NCBI GenBank assembly: GCA_020160805.1
Contig: JAIUPO010000023.1
Coordinates: 1-62,061, forward strand
Direction: 5' to 3'
From: Actinomycetota bacterium
GTDB lineage: Bacteria; Actinomycetota; Actinomycetes; Actinomycetales; Dermatophilaceae
DNA length: 62,061 bases
Numbering within the stretch: the first letter of the stretch is position 1; each line of letters begins with the position of its first letter. Below the pieces are notes generated by a model, which was not told the DNA's origin, did no database searches, and worked only from the letters and a program-made list of their open reading frames with translations. Below, one piece after another: positions 36,755 to 45,782 of the stretch. The translations under genes and the position numbers were made by a program.

Positions 36755-37846
36755 TCAGCGCTCTTCGGTGCCGGCGATGAAGGCCTCGAGGCGGGCGCGG
36801 CCGATGTCGTCGGGGCGCTGCTCGGGCGGGGACTTCATCAGGTAGCTGCTTGCCGAGAGCAGGGCGCCGCCGATGCCGCGGTCCTTGGCGATCTTCGCCG
36901 CGCGGATGGCGTCGATGATGATGCCAGCGGAGTTCGGGGAGTCCCAGACCTCCAGCTTGTACTCCAGGTTCAGCGGCACGTCGCCGAACGCGCGACCCTC
37001 GAGGCGGACATACGCCCACTTGCGGTCATCGAGCCACGCGACATAGTCGGACGGGCCGATGTGGACATTGCGGTCCTCCTTCTTGCCGGCCAGCGGGCCG
37101 TTGAGGTTGGAGGTGACGGCCTGGGTCTTGGAGATCTTCTTGGACTCCAGGCGCTCGCGCTCGAGCATGTTCTTGAAGTCCATATTGCCGCCGACATTGA
37201 GCTGGTAGGTGCGATCCAGCACCACACCGCGGTCTTCGAAGAGCTTGGCCATCACGCGGTGGGTGATCGTCGCGCCGACCTGGGACTTGATGTCATCGCC
37301 GATCACCGGCACGCCGGCGGCCTCGAACTTCGCCGCCCACTCCGGGTCTGAGGCGATGAAGACCGGCAGCGCGTTGACGAAGGCGACGCCAGCGTCGATG
37401 GCACACTGCGCATAGAACTTGTCGGCCTCTTCGGAACCCACCGGCAGGTAGGACACGAGCACATCGACCTTGGCCTCGCGCAGCGCCGCGACGACATCGA
37501 CGGGCTCAGCGGGCGACTCATCGATCGTCAGCCGGTAGTACTTGCCCAGCCCGTCGAGGGTGTGGCCGCGCTGCACGGTGACGCCCGTGGTGGGCACCTC
37601 GGTGATCTTGATCGTGTTGTTCTCCGAGGAGTTGATGGCCTCGGCGAGATCCTTGCCGACCTTCTTGTCATCGACATCGAAGGCGGCGACGAACTGGACG
37701 TCGTTGACGTGATAGTCGCCGAAGGTCACGTGCATCAGACCGGGGACGGTGCCGGCGGGGTCGGCGTCCTTGTAGTACTCGACGCCCTGCACGAGCGAGC
37801 TCGCGCAGTTGCCGACGCCAACGATAGCGACGCGGATCGAACCCAT
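36755..37846 (-). CDS. ino1: Inositol-3-phosphate synthase
   Basis: A 363-residue NAD-dependent enzyme making inositol 1-phosphate from glucose 6-phosphate, the first step to phosphatidylinositol and mycothiol in actinobacteria. The NAD-binding segment [16 protein letters not shown] starts the protein. [12 protein letters not shown], then [11 protein letters not shown] and [13 protein letters not shown] are family active-site blocks. AAGGAG precedes ATG 37846. It follows the PadR gene by 39 bases on the same strand. Confidence 0.95.
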   Translation of the reverse strand: MGSIRVAIVGVGNCASSLVQGVEYYKDADPAGTVPGLMHVTFGDYHVNDVQFVAAFDVDDKKVGKDLAEAINSSENNTIKITEVPTTGVTVQRGHTLDGLGKYYRLTIDESPAEPVDVVAALREAKVDVLVSYLPVGSEEADKFYAQCAIDAGVAFVNALPVFIASDPEWAAKFEAAGVPVIGDDIKSQVGATITHRVMAKLFEDRGVVLDRTYQLNVGGNMDFKNMLERERLESKKISKTQAVTSNLNGPLAGKKEDRNVHIGPSDYVAWLDDRKWAYVRLEGRAFGDVPLNLEYKLEVWDSPNSAGIIIDAIRAAKIAKDRGIGGALLSASSYLMKSPPEQRPDDIGRARLEAFIAGTEER

Positions 37847-37885
37847 GGGTGGTGCTCCTTAGTGATGGATGGGTATGCGGTGTGG

Positions 37886-38485
37886 TCAGGTGGTGGCCCG
37901 CCCCGGGGCCTGGAAGGCCGGGTGGCTCGGGTCGGTGAGGGTCCCCGGGTGGACCGGTGAACCCCGTTCTGCGGCAATGAGATCCGCGAGCCAGCGCAGG
38001 TCGCGCTGCAGGCTTTCCTCCGTATGCCGGGTGAGCAGTCGGCTCCAGGTGTCGCCGCTGCCGTGCTCCTCGCGCAGGGTGGCCAGTCGCTCCTCGAGCC
38101 GGGCGCGCCGGCCTTCGAGGATGCGCAGGCGCACGCTGCCTTCGGTGCGAGAGAAGAAGGCGACGCGCAGGGCGAACCCCTCGTCGTCATATGCCGCCTC
38201 GTCAGCCCCGCGGGCCAACTCGGCGAACCGCTCGCGACCGAGCGGCGTCAGTTGGTAGACGATGCGCGGCCGGCGTGAGGTGGTCGGCGTGGCTGCGGCG
38301 CGCTCGCTCAAGTAGCCCTCGGCCACCAGCCCGCGCAGTGCGGGATAGAGCGTCCCGAAGGACAGGGCGCGGAAGGGACCGATGGCGAGGTCGAGGCGCT
38401 TGCGCACTTCATACCCATGCATTGGTGCCTCGTGCAGGAGCCCGAGGACGGCGAAGTCGAGCAATTGCTGACGCTTGGCGGCCAC
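37886..38485 (-). CDS. PadR-family transcriptional regulator
   Basis: A 199-residue regulator with the PadR winged helix: LLDFAVLGLLHEAPMHGYEV, then GTLYPALRGLVAEGYLSE. A C-terminal helical dimerisation domain follows (RRARLEERLATLREE). GTG 38485 is set by GAGAGGAG; the upstream extension reads through the operator. It shares a transcript with ino1, so it probably controls inositol synthesis and itself. In the family the signal is often a small molecule; here it is unknown. Confidence 0.88.
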   Translation of the reverse strand: MAAKRQQLLDFAVLGLLHEAPMHGYEVRKRLDLAIGPFRALSFGTLYPALRGLVAEGYLSERAAATPTTSRRPRIVYQLTPLGRERFAELARGADEAAYDDEGFALRVAFFSRTEGSVRLRILEGRRARLEERLATLREEHGSGDTWSRLLTRHTEESLQRDLRWLADLIAAERGSPVHPGTLTDPSHPAFQAPGRATT

Positions 38486-38494
38486 GATTCTCCT

Positions 38495-38521
38495 CTCGAT
38501 ATATCCACGCGATACATCGAG
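38495..38521. promoter_or_regulatory. Candidate PadR operator in the padR-ino1 promoter
   Basis: A 27-base palindrome (left half CTCGATATATC, right half GATACATCGAG) with 10 of 13 pairs matched lies 10 bases upstream of the padR start. It is AT-rich like known PadR sites. Confidence 0.6.
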
Positions 38522-38617
38522 TCTAACAAACATTTGACGCGCTTTGTCACATTGAGGCTCGTGTCGGCCTGGCGTCGCGTGCCGGAAGACCCCCGCATGG
38601 CGCGCCTACCGCCTCGT

Positions 38618-38663
38618 CTACCGCCTGGTACCGGTCGTGATCGCGACCAATACCAGGCGGTAG
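38618..38663. repeat. Intergenic palindrome upstream of padR
   Basis: Twenty-base arms match at 18 of 20: left CTACCGCCTGGTACCGGTCG, right its near complement ending CCAGGCGGTAG. The loop is six bases. A partial extra copy of the arm core (CTACCGCCTCG) lies just before it. It separates the PadR promoter from the glycoside hydrolase remnant. Confidence 0.7.
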
Positions 38664-38710
38664 GGCGAGCGTTAGAGGCTATGCCGGGCCGCTGCCGTCG
38701 GGCCAGTTGC

Positions 38711-39472
38711 CGGGATTTGATTGCGCACAGCGGGTATGACGATTGTTACCTCGACGTTCTCGGCTCGGGGCCGCTCACGTCGGTCTATCTGTCCAGCAAG
38801 CCGGTCAATCCGGACGGATCCTTGTGGACGCCGACGCAGTGGATCACGGCGACGAGCAAGCTCGCGTCGACCATTCGCCCGACACTCGGCACGGGTGATG
38901 TCACCGGTAATGGCATCGGACATGGCGGTCGCTATTTCAGCACCACCGCGACGTCCGCCCCATTGGTCGCCGCGACGGACCAGATCGCGGCCGAGGGCTT
39001 CGTGCGCGATGCGAAGGCGAGCATCACGGCATACCGCAAGGAGGCCGACTGGAAGAAGGATGTCGACATGCTCGTCGACGCCGAGGCGCAGGGCAAGGGC
39101 ATGCTCACCATCACGAAGCTGTGGATGAGTGCGACTGCAGCGCAACAAGATTCATGGCATGGATACACCCGTCAACCTTCTTGCTCGGCAGCAATGGCTT
39201 GTCCCGATTCTTCTTCCTGCGGGATCGCACAGCGGACGCGTCGCAGATGAACCATCCCTTCAACCTCATCGACCCCTGGGACGCCGGTCGGGGCGTACCG
39301 GCTCGAAGGTGGCGTGTACAAGCGGGACTTCACGCAGGCTTTGGTTCTGGTCAACCCCACCAAGGTCGCGGCGACGGTGCCGCTGAGCCGGGCGTATGTC
39401 GGTCTGCGCGGCGAGAGCGTGACCGGCTCCGTCACGCTCGCCCCGAACACGGCAAAGATCCTGCGTTTCTGA
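38711..39472 (+). pseudogene. 5'-truncated and frameshifted gene, possibly a glycoside hydrolase-like TIM-barrel protein
   Basis: The remnant starts inside a protein (RDLIAHSGYDDCYLDVLGSG), continues with SVYLSSKPVNPDGSLWTPTQ and FRKEADWKKDVDMLVD-like text, and changes frame near 39165-39175 (to FLLGSNGLSRFFFLRDR) and again near 39285-39292 (to GAYRLEGGVYKRDFTQALVL), ending at 39472. No start codon or signal peptide precedes it. Read as one chain it resembles secreted putative glycoside hydrolases that list DVLG-type catalytic-face residues, but this is only a likeness. The 5' part seems deleted up to the neighbouring palindrome. Confidence 0.55.
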
Positions 39473-39499
39473 ACTCCGGCCGCTTGGCCAGAATGAGAG

Positions 39500-39513
39500 A
39501 ATGTCAGGACATT
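39500..39513. promoter_or_regulatory. Inositol-regulon operator copy 1
   Basis: AATGTCAGGACATT has 6-base perfect arms around AG. It lies 87 bases upstream of the IolE-like gene. Similar sites stand before the divergent transaldolase and Gfo/Idh/MocA genes and before 57207. Confidence 0.7.
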
Positions 39514-39599
39514 AACTTGCCCTCCATCGGGTGTGGGCGGGATGCTTAAGCCATCCCCGGGCTCGGCCTGAGCCCGGCCTGCGCTCAAGGAGAGTTCGT

Positions 39600-40508
39600 A
39601 TGTCGGCCACGCTCGGTGCACTCGAGGGTCGCGTCGCGGCCGCCCCCATTTCGTGGGGGATCTGTGAGGTCCCGGGTTGGGGCGAGATGATGCCGTCGGA
39701 GCGGGTGCTCAGCGAGATGCGCGAACTCGGCCTCCCCGCAACCGAACTCGGCGCTCCGGGGTTCCTGCCCGAAGCCGAGCCGGAGCTGAGCGAGTTGCTC
39801 GGGCGTTATGGGCTCGCGATGATCGGCGGCTTCGTGCCGCTCGTGCTGCAGGATCCGGACCAACGGGCCGATGCGCTCGCGCGGGCGACCGCCGTCGCGA
39901 AGCTGTTCCAGGCCGCTGGCGGCACGCGATTCGTCACCGCCCTGGTCCAGGACTACGACTGGTCGGCGCCGGTGCCGCCCACGGCGGAGGACATGAAGAT
40001 CGTCGGTGAGGGGCTGCGCGAGGTCGACGCCATCTGCGCGGAGCACGGACTGGTCCAGGTGCTCCACCCGCACGTCGGGACCATCGTCGAGACAGCCGCC
40101 GATGTCGCCTTGGCGCTGGAGCACACCGATGTCGCCTGGTGCCTCGACACCGGGCACCTGCAGATTGGCGGCGTTGACCCGGTCGCCTTCGCCAAGGAGC
40201 ACGGCCACCGGGTGGGCCACGTGCACCTGAAGGATGTCGACATCGCGACGGCCGATCGCGTCGTCTCCGGCGAACTGACCCTGCTGCAGGGCGTCCAGGC
40301 CGGCATGTTTCGCGCCCTCGGGACCGGCGATGTCGCCATCGACGACGCCGTCGTCGCGCTGGAGAACAGCGGTTATCAGGGTTGGTATGTCCTGGAGCAG
40401 GACATCGCCCTCACGACCGGGCTGCCGGCCGAGGGCAGCGGCCCCATCGATGACGTCCGCGCCTGCCTGGACTACCTGCGCACCGCCGTCGTCCCCCGCC
40501 TCCCCTGA
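39600..40508 (+). CDS. Sugar-phosphate isomerase/epimerase family protein, inosose dehydratase (IolE)-like
   Basis: A 302-residue TIM-barrel protein. The start ATG 39600 follows AAGGAGAG. The N terminus APISWGICEVPGWG and the metal-site segments LHPHVGTIVET, CLDTGHLQIGG and GHVHLKDV fit IolE/IolH-type enzymes. In inositol breakdown IolE dehydrates 2-keto-myo-inositol. No other clear IolE is in the cluster, so this is the best candidate. An operator palindrome lies upstream. Confidence 0.75.
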   Translation: MSATLGALEGRVAAAPISWGICEVPGWGEMMPSERVLSEMRELGLPATELGAPGFLPEAEPELSELLGRYGLAMIGGFVPLVLQDPDQRADALARATAVAKLFQAAGGTRFVTALVQDYDWSAPVPPTAEDMKIVGEGLREVDAICAEHGLVQVLHPHVGTIVETAADVALALEHTDVAWCLDTGHLQIGGVDPVAFAKEHGHRVGHVHLKDVDIATADRVVSGELTLLQGVQAGMFRALGTGDVAIDDAVVALENSGYQGWYVLEQDIALTTGLPAEGSGPIDDVRACLDYLRTAVVPRLP

Positions 40509-40512
40509 CACG

Positions 40513-40568
40513 ACGCTGAGTACGACATGTCGGCGGGCCCAGGATCCGCCGAATGTCGTACTGAGCGT
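40513..40568. repeat. Palindromic repeat, copy 1, flanking the VapBC pair
   Basis: Near-perfect arms (left ACGCTGAGTACGACAT, right its complement ATGTCGTACTGAGCGT with one mismatch) continue into TCGGCGG / CCGCCGA around a short loop. It ends at the vapC stop codon. Its central 50 bases match 41291-41342 at about 43 positions in the same orientation. It can also end transcription of both convergent genes. Confidence 0.75.
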
Positions 40569-40964
40569 TCAGGGATTGACGCGTTGCAGACCAGGTGCCC
40601 CGTCGAAGTCCGCGTCGATCGAGACGATGTGCGTGAATCCGAGGGCCAGCGCGGTCGCCGCGTGGATGGCATCCCGTCCGCGGAGGTCGCTTTCCGCGAC
40701 AAGCTGCCGGGCGCTGCGCCATATGTCAAGGGAGAAGTCGTGGGCGACGACGCTCGATTCTAGGGCGGCAACTTCGGCGAGGGCCTGCTCTCGGGAGGTG
40801 CGGCGCAGCCGATGAAAGAGCACCTCCTGCAAGGCTTCGACACTGCAATGGAGCGGTCGGTGCTCCGCCGCTGCCCGCGCGAGGAAGGCTCGGCAGCGGG
40901 GTCGCCAGGCCGAGTCAGCTCCCATCGCGTAGATCGGGATCGTGGAGTCGATGAACCAGCTCAC
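40569..40964 (-). CDS. PIN-domain toxin (VapC family)
   Basis: A 131-residue PIN ribonuclease. The acidic residues expected for metal binding are present: Asp6 in FIDSTIPIY, Glu near 44 in SVEALQEVL, Asp in LRGRDAIHAATAL and Asp in SIDADFDG. VapC toxins cut tRNA or rRNA when released from the antitoxin. GTG 40964 overlaps the antitoxin stop (GTGA). Confidence 0.87.
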   Translation of the reverse strand: MSWFIDSTIPIYAMGADSAWRPRCRAFLARAAAEHRPLHCSVEALQEVLFHRLRRTSREQALAEVAALESSVVAHDFSLDIWRSARQLVAESDLRGRDAIHAATALALGFTHIVSIDADFDGAPGLQRVNP

Positions 40965-41245
40965 GACCGGTCCCCCGGGACCGCGAGCACGACCCGGTCG
41001 AACTGCTCATCGAGTTCGGTCGCCAGGTCGCCTGGGCTTTGCGCCTGGTCGCGGCCGGGTTCCTCGGTCAGAGCCAGGAAGACGGTGATTCCATCGGCCC
41101 AGGAATGCTCCGGCTCCAGGTAACGGTCCAAGGCATCCCGCACCACGGCGTTGACGCTCCGTCCGCTGCGCCCCGCCTCCGCGGCGACACGGTCGTACTG
41201 ATCGTGGCTCAACAGCAGCTGCAGGCGACGTTCAAGGACTGACAT
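40961..41245 (-). CDS. Ribbon-helix-helix antitoxin (VapB-like)
   Basis: A 94-residue protein starting at ATG 41245. The N-terminal half (ERRLQLLLSHDQYDRVAAEA, then RSVNAVVRDALDRYL) is a ribbon-helix-helix DNA-binding fold; the C-terminal acidic part (LATELDEQFDRVVL) would cover the toxin. It is the first gene of the pair. A perfect palindrome lies just upstream for autoregulation. The open frame runs far upstream into iolD territory, but only this part is plausible. Confidence 0.82.
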   Translation of the reverse strand: MSVLERRLQLLLSHDQYDRVAAEAGRSGRSVNAVVRDALDRYLEPEHSWADGITVFLALTEEPGRDQAQSPGDLATELDEQFDRVVLAVPGDRS

Positions 41246-41252
41246 GACCACA

Positions 41253-41275
41253 GCATACACATGCAGTGTGTATGC
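41253..41275. promoter_or_regulatory. Antitoxin operator palindrome
   Basis: Nine-base perfect arms GCATACACA / TGTGTATGC with a five-base spacer start 8 bases upstream of the antitoxin ATG, as expected for a ribbon-helix-helix autorepressor site. Confidence 0.7.
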
Positions 41276-41290
41276 ACACTTCAGGCCGTC

Positions 41291-41342
41291 GGTAAGTACG
41301 ACGTTCGGCGGGCCAGGACCCGCCGAACCTCGTCCTGAGCGC
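41291..41342. repeat. Palindromic repeat, copy 2, flanking the VapBC pair
   Basis: The inner stem GTTCGGCGGG / CCCGCCGAAC (41303-41328) is perfect; outer arms AAGTACGAC / TCGTCCTGAG are imperfect. It abuts the iolD stop at 41343. It is a direct repeat of 40513-40568. Confidence 0.75.
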
Positions 41343-43274
41343 TCAGAGGTAGGGGCGCTGGGCTGCCCTGGCGGCGACGTGCTCGGCATACGCCTGCTGG
41401 GTGGAGGCGAGGGTGGACACCTCGGCGACCGGGACGTCCCACCACGCGCTGCCAGGAGGGTTGGGACCAAGCAGGTCAGTCTCGATGTAGAGCACCGTCG
41501 TCCGCTCGGCCGCGCGGGCCTTCTCCCAGTTCGCACGGAACTCGGCAATTCCATTGCAGCGCAGCACATCCGCGCCCCAGGACGCGGCGTTGGCGGCGAG
41601 GTCGAAGGGCACTTCCGCGCCGTCCAGTCGGCCGGTGCCGCCGTCGCGCATGCGGTATGCCGTGCCGAACCGTTGCGAGCCGCGCGACTGCGAGAGCGCT
41701 CCGATGGAGGCGAAGCCGTGGTTCTGCAACAGGACGATGATGACCTTCAGGCGCTCGGAGACGAGCGTCGCGATCTCCATCGGGAGCATTTGATAGGTGC
41801 CATCGCCGACGATCGCGACGACTTCGTGATCGTCGCCGACCGCGAGCTTGACGCCCAGCGCGGCGGGGATCTCGTAGCCCATGCACGAGAAGGCGTACTC
41901 CACGTGGTACTGGCTGGGAGTCGTTGCGCGCCATAGGCATTGGAGATCGCCGGGCATCGAGCCGGCCGCATTGATGACCACATCTTCGGGGGCCATCAGC
42001 TCGTTCAGCGCGCCGAAAACTTCGGTCTGCGCGGGCAACGGCGCGTGGTCGCGGTGATAACACGCGTCCACCTCGCGCTGCCACGCGGCGTCGAGATCGA
42101 TGGCCCGCTGCCGGTATGCCGCGTCGACCTCCCATCCGGCCAGCGCGTCGGTGAGCGCCGTGAGCGCCTCGCGGGCATCGGCCTGGAGCATCGTCGCGCC
42201 GTGCTTGGCCGCGTCGAAACCGAGGGTATTGATATTGACGAAGCGGACGTCCTCCGCGGCGAAGATCGTGTGGCTCGCCGTCGTGAAGTCCGAATAGCGC
42301 GTGCCGATGCCGATAACGACATCCGCTTCTGCCGCAAGGGCATTCGCCGCGGATGTGCCGGTCGATCCGACACCACCGACGGCGCTCGGGTGATCCCAAT
42401 TGATCGCGCCCTTGCCGGCGTGGGTGTCGGCGACCGGGATGCCGGTGGCCGTGGCGAAGGCGCGCAGCTGCTCCGAGGCCTCCGAATAGACCACCCCGCC
42501 GCCGGCCACGATCAGCGGTCGCTTGGCGCCGCGAATCACGTCCACGGCCCGCGCGAGCGCCGCCGCCTCGGGCACCTGGCGAGCGATATGCCAGGTGCGC
42601 TCGGCGAAGAAGGCGAGCGGCCAGTCATACGCCTCGGCTTGCACATCCTGCGGGAGCGCGATGGTGACCGCGCCGGTGTCGGCGGCGTCGGTCAGGACGC
42701 GCATCGCGTTCATCAGGGATGGCATGAGCTGCTCTGGCCGGGTGATCCGGTCGAAGAAGCGCGAGACTGGGCGGAAGCAATCCGTGACCGCGGTGTCGAG
42801 CGTCTGCGGCGATTCCAGTTGCTGCAGAACGGGATCGGGCAGCCGGCTCGCGAATTGGTCGGACGGAAAGAGCAGGACCGGAATCCGATTGGTGGTCGCG
42901 AGCGCCGCGCCGGTGATCATATTGGTGGCGCCGGGCCCGATCGACGTCGTCACCGCCATGACCTGGGTGCGATTGCGCGCGCGGGCAAAGCCGGTGGCCG
43001 CGTGCACACCGCTCTGCTCATTGCGAATCAGGTAATAGGGGACGTGGCCATGGGCGAGCGGGTCGACTCCCTCGCCACCCTTCGCGGCGACGCTATCCTC
43101 ATAGGCCACCTGGTCTTGCAGCAGGGCCTGGCCAACACCGCAGACATTGCCGTGGCCGAAGATCCCGAACATCCCGGTTACGAGGCGTTGCCGCTGGCCG
43201 TCCCGCTCCGAATACTGCGCGCCGAGGAAGCGAATGACGGCTTGGGCGACGGTCAACCGGACGGTCTGGCTCAT
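41343..43274 (-). CDS. iolD: 3D-(3,5/4)-trihydroxycyclohexane-1,2-dione hydrolase
   Basis: A 643-residue thiamine-diphosphate enzyme that opens the ring in myo-inositol catabolism. The N-terminal half has VTGMFGIFGHGNVCGVGQAL and RNEQSGVHAATGFARA (catalytic Glu). The C-terminal ThDP motif is GDGTYQM followed after about 25 residues by QNHGF. Length and ends fit the family. It lies 48 bases downstream of the transaldolase gene on the same strand. Confidence 0.93.
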   Translation of the reverse strand: MSQTVRLTVAQAVIRFLGAQYSERDGQRQRLVTGMFGIFGHGNVCGVGQALLQDQVAYEDSVAAKGGEGVDPLAHGHVPYYLIRNEQSGVHAATGFARARNRTQVMAVTTSIGPGATNMITGAALATTNRIPVLLFPSDQFASRLPDPVLQQLESPQTLDTAVTDCFRPVSRFFDRITRPEQLMPSLMNAMRVLTDAADTGAVTIALPQDVQAEAYDWPLAFFAERTWHIARQVPEAAALARAVDVIRGAKRPLIVAGGGVVYSEASEQLRAFATATGIPVADTHAGKGAINWDHPSAVGGVGSTGTSAANALAAEADVVIGIGTRYSDFTTASHTIFAAEDVRFVNINTLGFDAAKHGATMLQADAREALTALTDALAGWEVDAAYRQRAIDLDAAWQREVDACYHRDHAPLPAQTEVFGALNELMAPEDVVINAAGSMPGDLQCLWRATTPSQYHVEYAFSCMGYEIPAALGVKLAVGDDHEVVAIVGDGTYQMLPMEIATLVSERLKVIIVLLQNHGFASIGALSQSRGSQRFGTAYRMRDGGTGRLDGAEVPFDLAANAASWGADVLRCNGIAEFRANWEKARAAERTTVLYIETDLLGPNPPGSAWWDVPVAEVSTLASTQQAYAEHVAARAAQRPYL

Positions 43275-43322
43275 GTCTGCAGTCTCTCTGGTGGAAGCGG
43301 GGGTATGCGGACTCGGGTCGCC

Positions 43323-44408
43323 TCAGGGGGCCGGGATGAGGACGTCGCGCACGATCTGGTCGAGCTCCTCATCCGCCGCGAGGAACTGCCGCAGCGTCTT
43401 GCGCGTGGCACCGAAGGTGTCGAACTCGGCGGTCGTCATACCGTCCGGCTCGTAGGCGCGGCGGAAGTCGGGGAAGGCGCGCTCAAGGCGGCCGATGATG
43501 GCGGGGTCGACGGGGATCTGCATCCGGTCGACGGGCTCTATGCCGGTGGCCTGGATCTTCTCCTGCCAAGCGAACGGCGGCGAGATGACGACATCGCCGC
43601 CGACGAACTCGCTCCACTGCGCCGTATTGCGGAAGGCCGCGGACAGCAGGCGGGAGCGATAGCCGCGCTCCTGAAAGATGCCGTATGCCCGCTTGAAGGC
43701 GGCGATGCCGGCCCACTCCAGATCGCCCTCCTCAAGATGGACGTCATTCTCGACCTGACCACGGGCGGCGAGGTCCTTGAGCCAATCGTCGAGGCGACCG
43801 ACCATGATCGTGACGACATGCCCCATCTGTGAGATGTCGTGTCCGGCGGCGGCACGCTGGTCCATGCCGCGCTCGATCGCCTCCGCTGCCGCCAGTGCCT
43901 GCGGGACCGAAAACGACACAGTGACATTGATATTTACGCCACGCGCGACGGCGTCCTCGATGGCTTCGACACCCGTCGCGGTTGCCGGGATCTTGACGAT
44001 GATGTTGGGGGCGAGGGAGGCGAAGTACTCGGCCTGGTCAGCCAACGCCTTGGGGCTTCGGGCCAGGCGCGGATCGGTCTGCATTGAGAGCCGGCCATTG
44101 CGGCCGTTGTGCTCGGTGAAGATCGGCGCGAGCTGCTGCGCCGCTTCGAGGGAGATCTCCTCAACGACCTGCCAGCCGATCTCGGACTCGGTGGCGGTGG
44201 GCTTCTCGGCGGCGATCTCGCCCATCCGGGCCGTCCAGCGCGGCAGGTCGTTCTTGATGCATTGCACCGCGATGACCGGATTGCACGTGGCGCCCACCGC
44301 CCCCCACTCGATCGACTGCGCCAGCTCGCGCGGATCCGCGCTGTCATTCCACAGCACGGTGTCCTCACGGCGGGTCATCTGCTCCAGCGGGCTGGTGTGG
44401 TTGGTCAC
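43323..44408 (-). CDS. Transaldolase-family protein
   Basis: A 361-residue transaldolase-like enzyme. The Schiff-base Lys is in NIIVKIPATATGVEAI; TCNPVIAVQ and NINVTVSFS are other family blocks. Length is longer than the short fructose-6-phosphate aldolase group. Located in one operon with iolD, it probably acts in the lower inositol pathway or links its products to central carbon metabolism; the substrate is not known. AAGGGG precedes GTG 44408, and an operator lies 48 bases upstream. Confidence 0.85.
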   Translation of the reverse strand: MTNHTSPLEQMTRREDTVLWNDSADPRELAQSIEWGAVGATCNPVIAVQCIKNDLPRWTARMGEIAAEKPTATESEIGWQVVEEISLEAAQQLAPIFTEHNGRNGRLSMQTDPRLARSPKALADQAEYFASLAPNIIVKIPATATGVEAIEDAVARGVNINVTVSFSVPQALAAAEAIERGMDQRAAAGHDISQMGHVVTIMVGRLDDWLKDLAARGQVENDVHLEEGDLEWAGIAAFKRAYGIFQERGYRSRLLSAAFRNTAQWSEFVGGDVVISPPFAWQEKIQATGIEPVDRMQIPVDPAIIGRLERAFPDFRRAYEPDGMTTAEFDTFGATRKTLRQFLAADEELDQIVRDVLIPAP

Positions 44409-44455
44409 GAGAAATCCCCTTGAGATGGTGGACGTGTCGCTGTCGATAATGACAG

Positions 44456-44469
44456 AATGTCAGAACATT
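44456..44469. promoter_or_regulatory. Inositol-regulon operator copy 2 (divergent promoter)
   Basis: AATGTCAGAACATT differs from copy 1 at a single base. It sits between the divergent transaldolase-iolD and Gfo/Idh/MocA genes and could control both. Confidence 0.7.
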
Positions 44470-44521
44470 TGCCAGTGACCGACCGCGAGGTGGTCGCTCT
44501 CGAGCCGGACCAGGAGTGCCC

Positions 44522-45709
44522 ATGCCTTCCGCCGAACTTCCCGTGGCCGTCATCGGTGCCGGCTGGATGGGTCATGTTCATGCCCGGTCGTATGCCCGGG
44601 TGGTCCAGCACTGGCCCGCCCTTCCCCTTCGTCCTCGGGTCGCCGCCGTGGCCGAGGCGGTGCCGAGCGCGGCGCAGGCCTTCGCCGCGGCCCACGGTGA
44701 CGTCGCGGTGCACGAGGAGTGGCGGGCGGTGCTCGCCGACCCGGCCATCGCCGCGGTCAGCGTCACCGCCCCCAACTTCTTGCACCGCGAAATCGGCGTC
44801 GCCGTCGCGGAGGCCGGCAAGCACCTGTGGATCGAGAAGCCGGTCGGCCTGGCCCGCGCCGACGCTGAGGCCGTCCGCGATGCCGTGGAGGCCAATGGCG
44901 TCGTCGGGTGTGTCGGCTTCAACTACCGGAATGTCCCCGCCGTCGCGCGAGCTCGCCGCATCATCCAAGACGGTGGGATCGGCATACCCACGCATGCTCG
45001 GGTGCAACTGTTCACCGACTATGCCGCGCACCCGGGCAGCCCCTTCGGGTGGCGGTATGCCGTGGCCCGCGGCGGACACGGCGTCGTCGGCGACCTCGCC
45101 TCGCATGGCGTCGATCTGCTCGGGTTCGTCCTCGGAGACGTGGATTCCCTTGTCGCACAGACAGCTATCCACATCCCGAAGCGGCCGTTGGTCGAGGCGC
45201 AGGGCCACTACTCGGTGGTCGACACCGACGATCCCAACGTGGAGTTCGGCGACGTCGAGAACGAGGACTATGTCGTCGCGCTCTTGCGGATGCGTGGCGG
45301 TGCGCTCGCCGTGTGCGAGGCGAACCGAGCCGCCGTCGGGGAGCAGAACAACTACGCCTTGGAAGTCCACGGGACGAAAGGTCTGATCCGGTGGGACTTC
45401 CGTCGCCCGGGTGAGCTGGCCGTGTCCAGTGGCACGGCATACGCGGGACAACCGACGGCGACCCTCTTCAGCGAGCCGGGGGACGGGGAGTATGCCGCCT
45501 TCCAGCCCGGGGCGGGCATCGCCATGGGCTATGACGACACCAAGGTGATTGAGGCTCGCAACTTCCTGACCGCCATCGCCGATGGACGGGTTGGCAGCTC
45601 CGTCGAGGGCGCGCATGCAACCCTTGCCGACGCCGTCGCCAGCGCCACGGCGCTCGATGCGATGGTCACCTCACACGAGACCGGACAGTGGATCGACCTC
45701 CCCCGATGA
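44522..45709 (+). CDS. Gfo/Idh/MocA-family oxidoreductase
   Basis: A 395-residue NAD(P)-dependent dehydrogenase of the inositol 2-dehydrogenase superfamily. The Rossmann motif VAVIGAGWMGHVHARSYAR opens the protein, LWIEKPVGLARADAE carries the catalytic Lys (EKP), and GGHGVVGDLASHGVDLLGFV is the substrate-side block with the GDxxxH pattern. ATG 44522 is preferred over GTG 44516 because GTG lies within AGGAGTG. A scyllo-inositol or other inositol-isomer dehydrogenase is likely from context. Confidence 0.85.
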   Translation: MPSAELPVAVIGAGWMGHVHARSYARVVQHWPALPLRPRVAAVAEAVPSAAQAFAAAHGDVAVHEEWRAVLADPAIAAVSVTAPNFLHREIGVAVAEAGKHLWIEKPVGLARADAEAVRDAVEANGVVGCVGFNYRNVPAVARARRIIQDGGIGIPTHARVQLFTDYAAHPGSPFGWRYAVARGGHGVVGDLASHGVDLLGFVLGDVDSLVAQTAIHIPKRPLVEAQGHYSVVDTDDPNVEFGDVENEDYVVALLRMRGGALAVCEANRAAVGEQNNYALEVHGTKGLIRWDFRRPGELAVSSGTAYAGQPTATLFSEPGDGEYAAFQPGAGIAMGYDDTKVIEARNFLTAIADGRVGSSVEGAHATLADAVASATALDAMVTSHETGQWIDLPR

Positions 45710-45726
45710 CCAACTACGTGCCAGTA

Positions 45727-45768
45727 GGTCTGAGGTTTAGCACCACATACGGTGCCAAAGCTCAGACC
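45727..45768 (+). terminator. Hairpin between the Gfo/Idh/MocA gene and the isomerase gene
   Basis: Eighteen-base arms (GGTCTGAGGTTTAGCACC against GGTGCCAAAGCTCAGACC) match at 16 positions around ACATAC. It starts 18 bases after the stop and could end or attenuate transcription into the gene at 45783. Confidence 0.6.
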
Positions 45769-45782
45769 GTGCGAGCGTCGGC

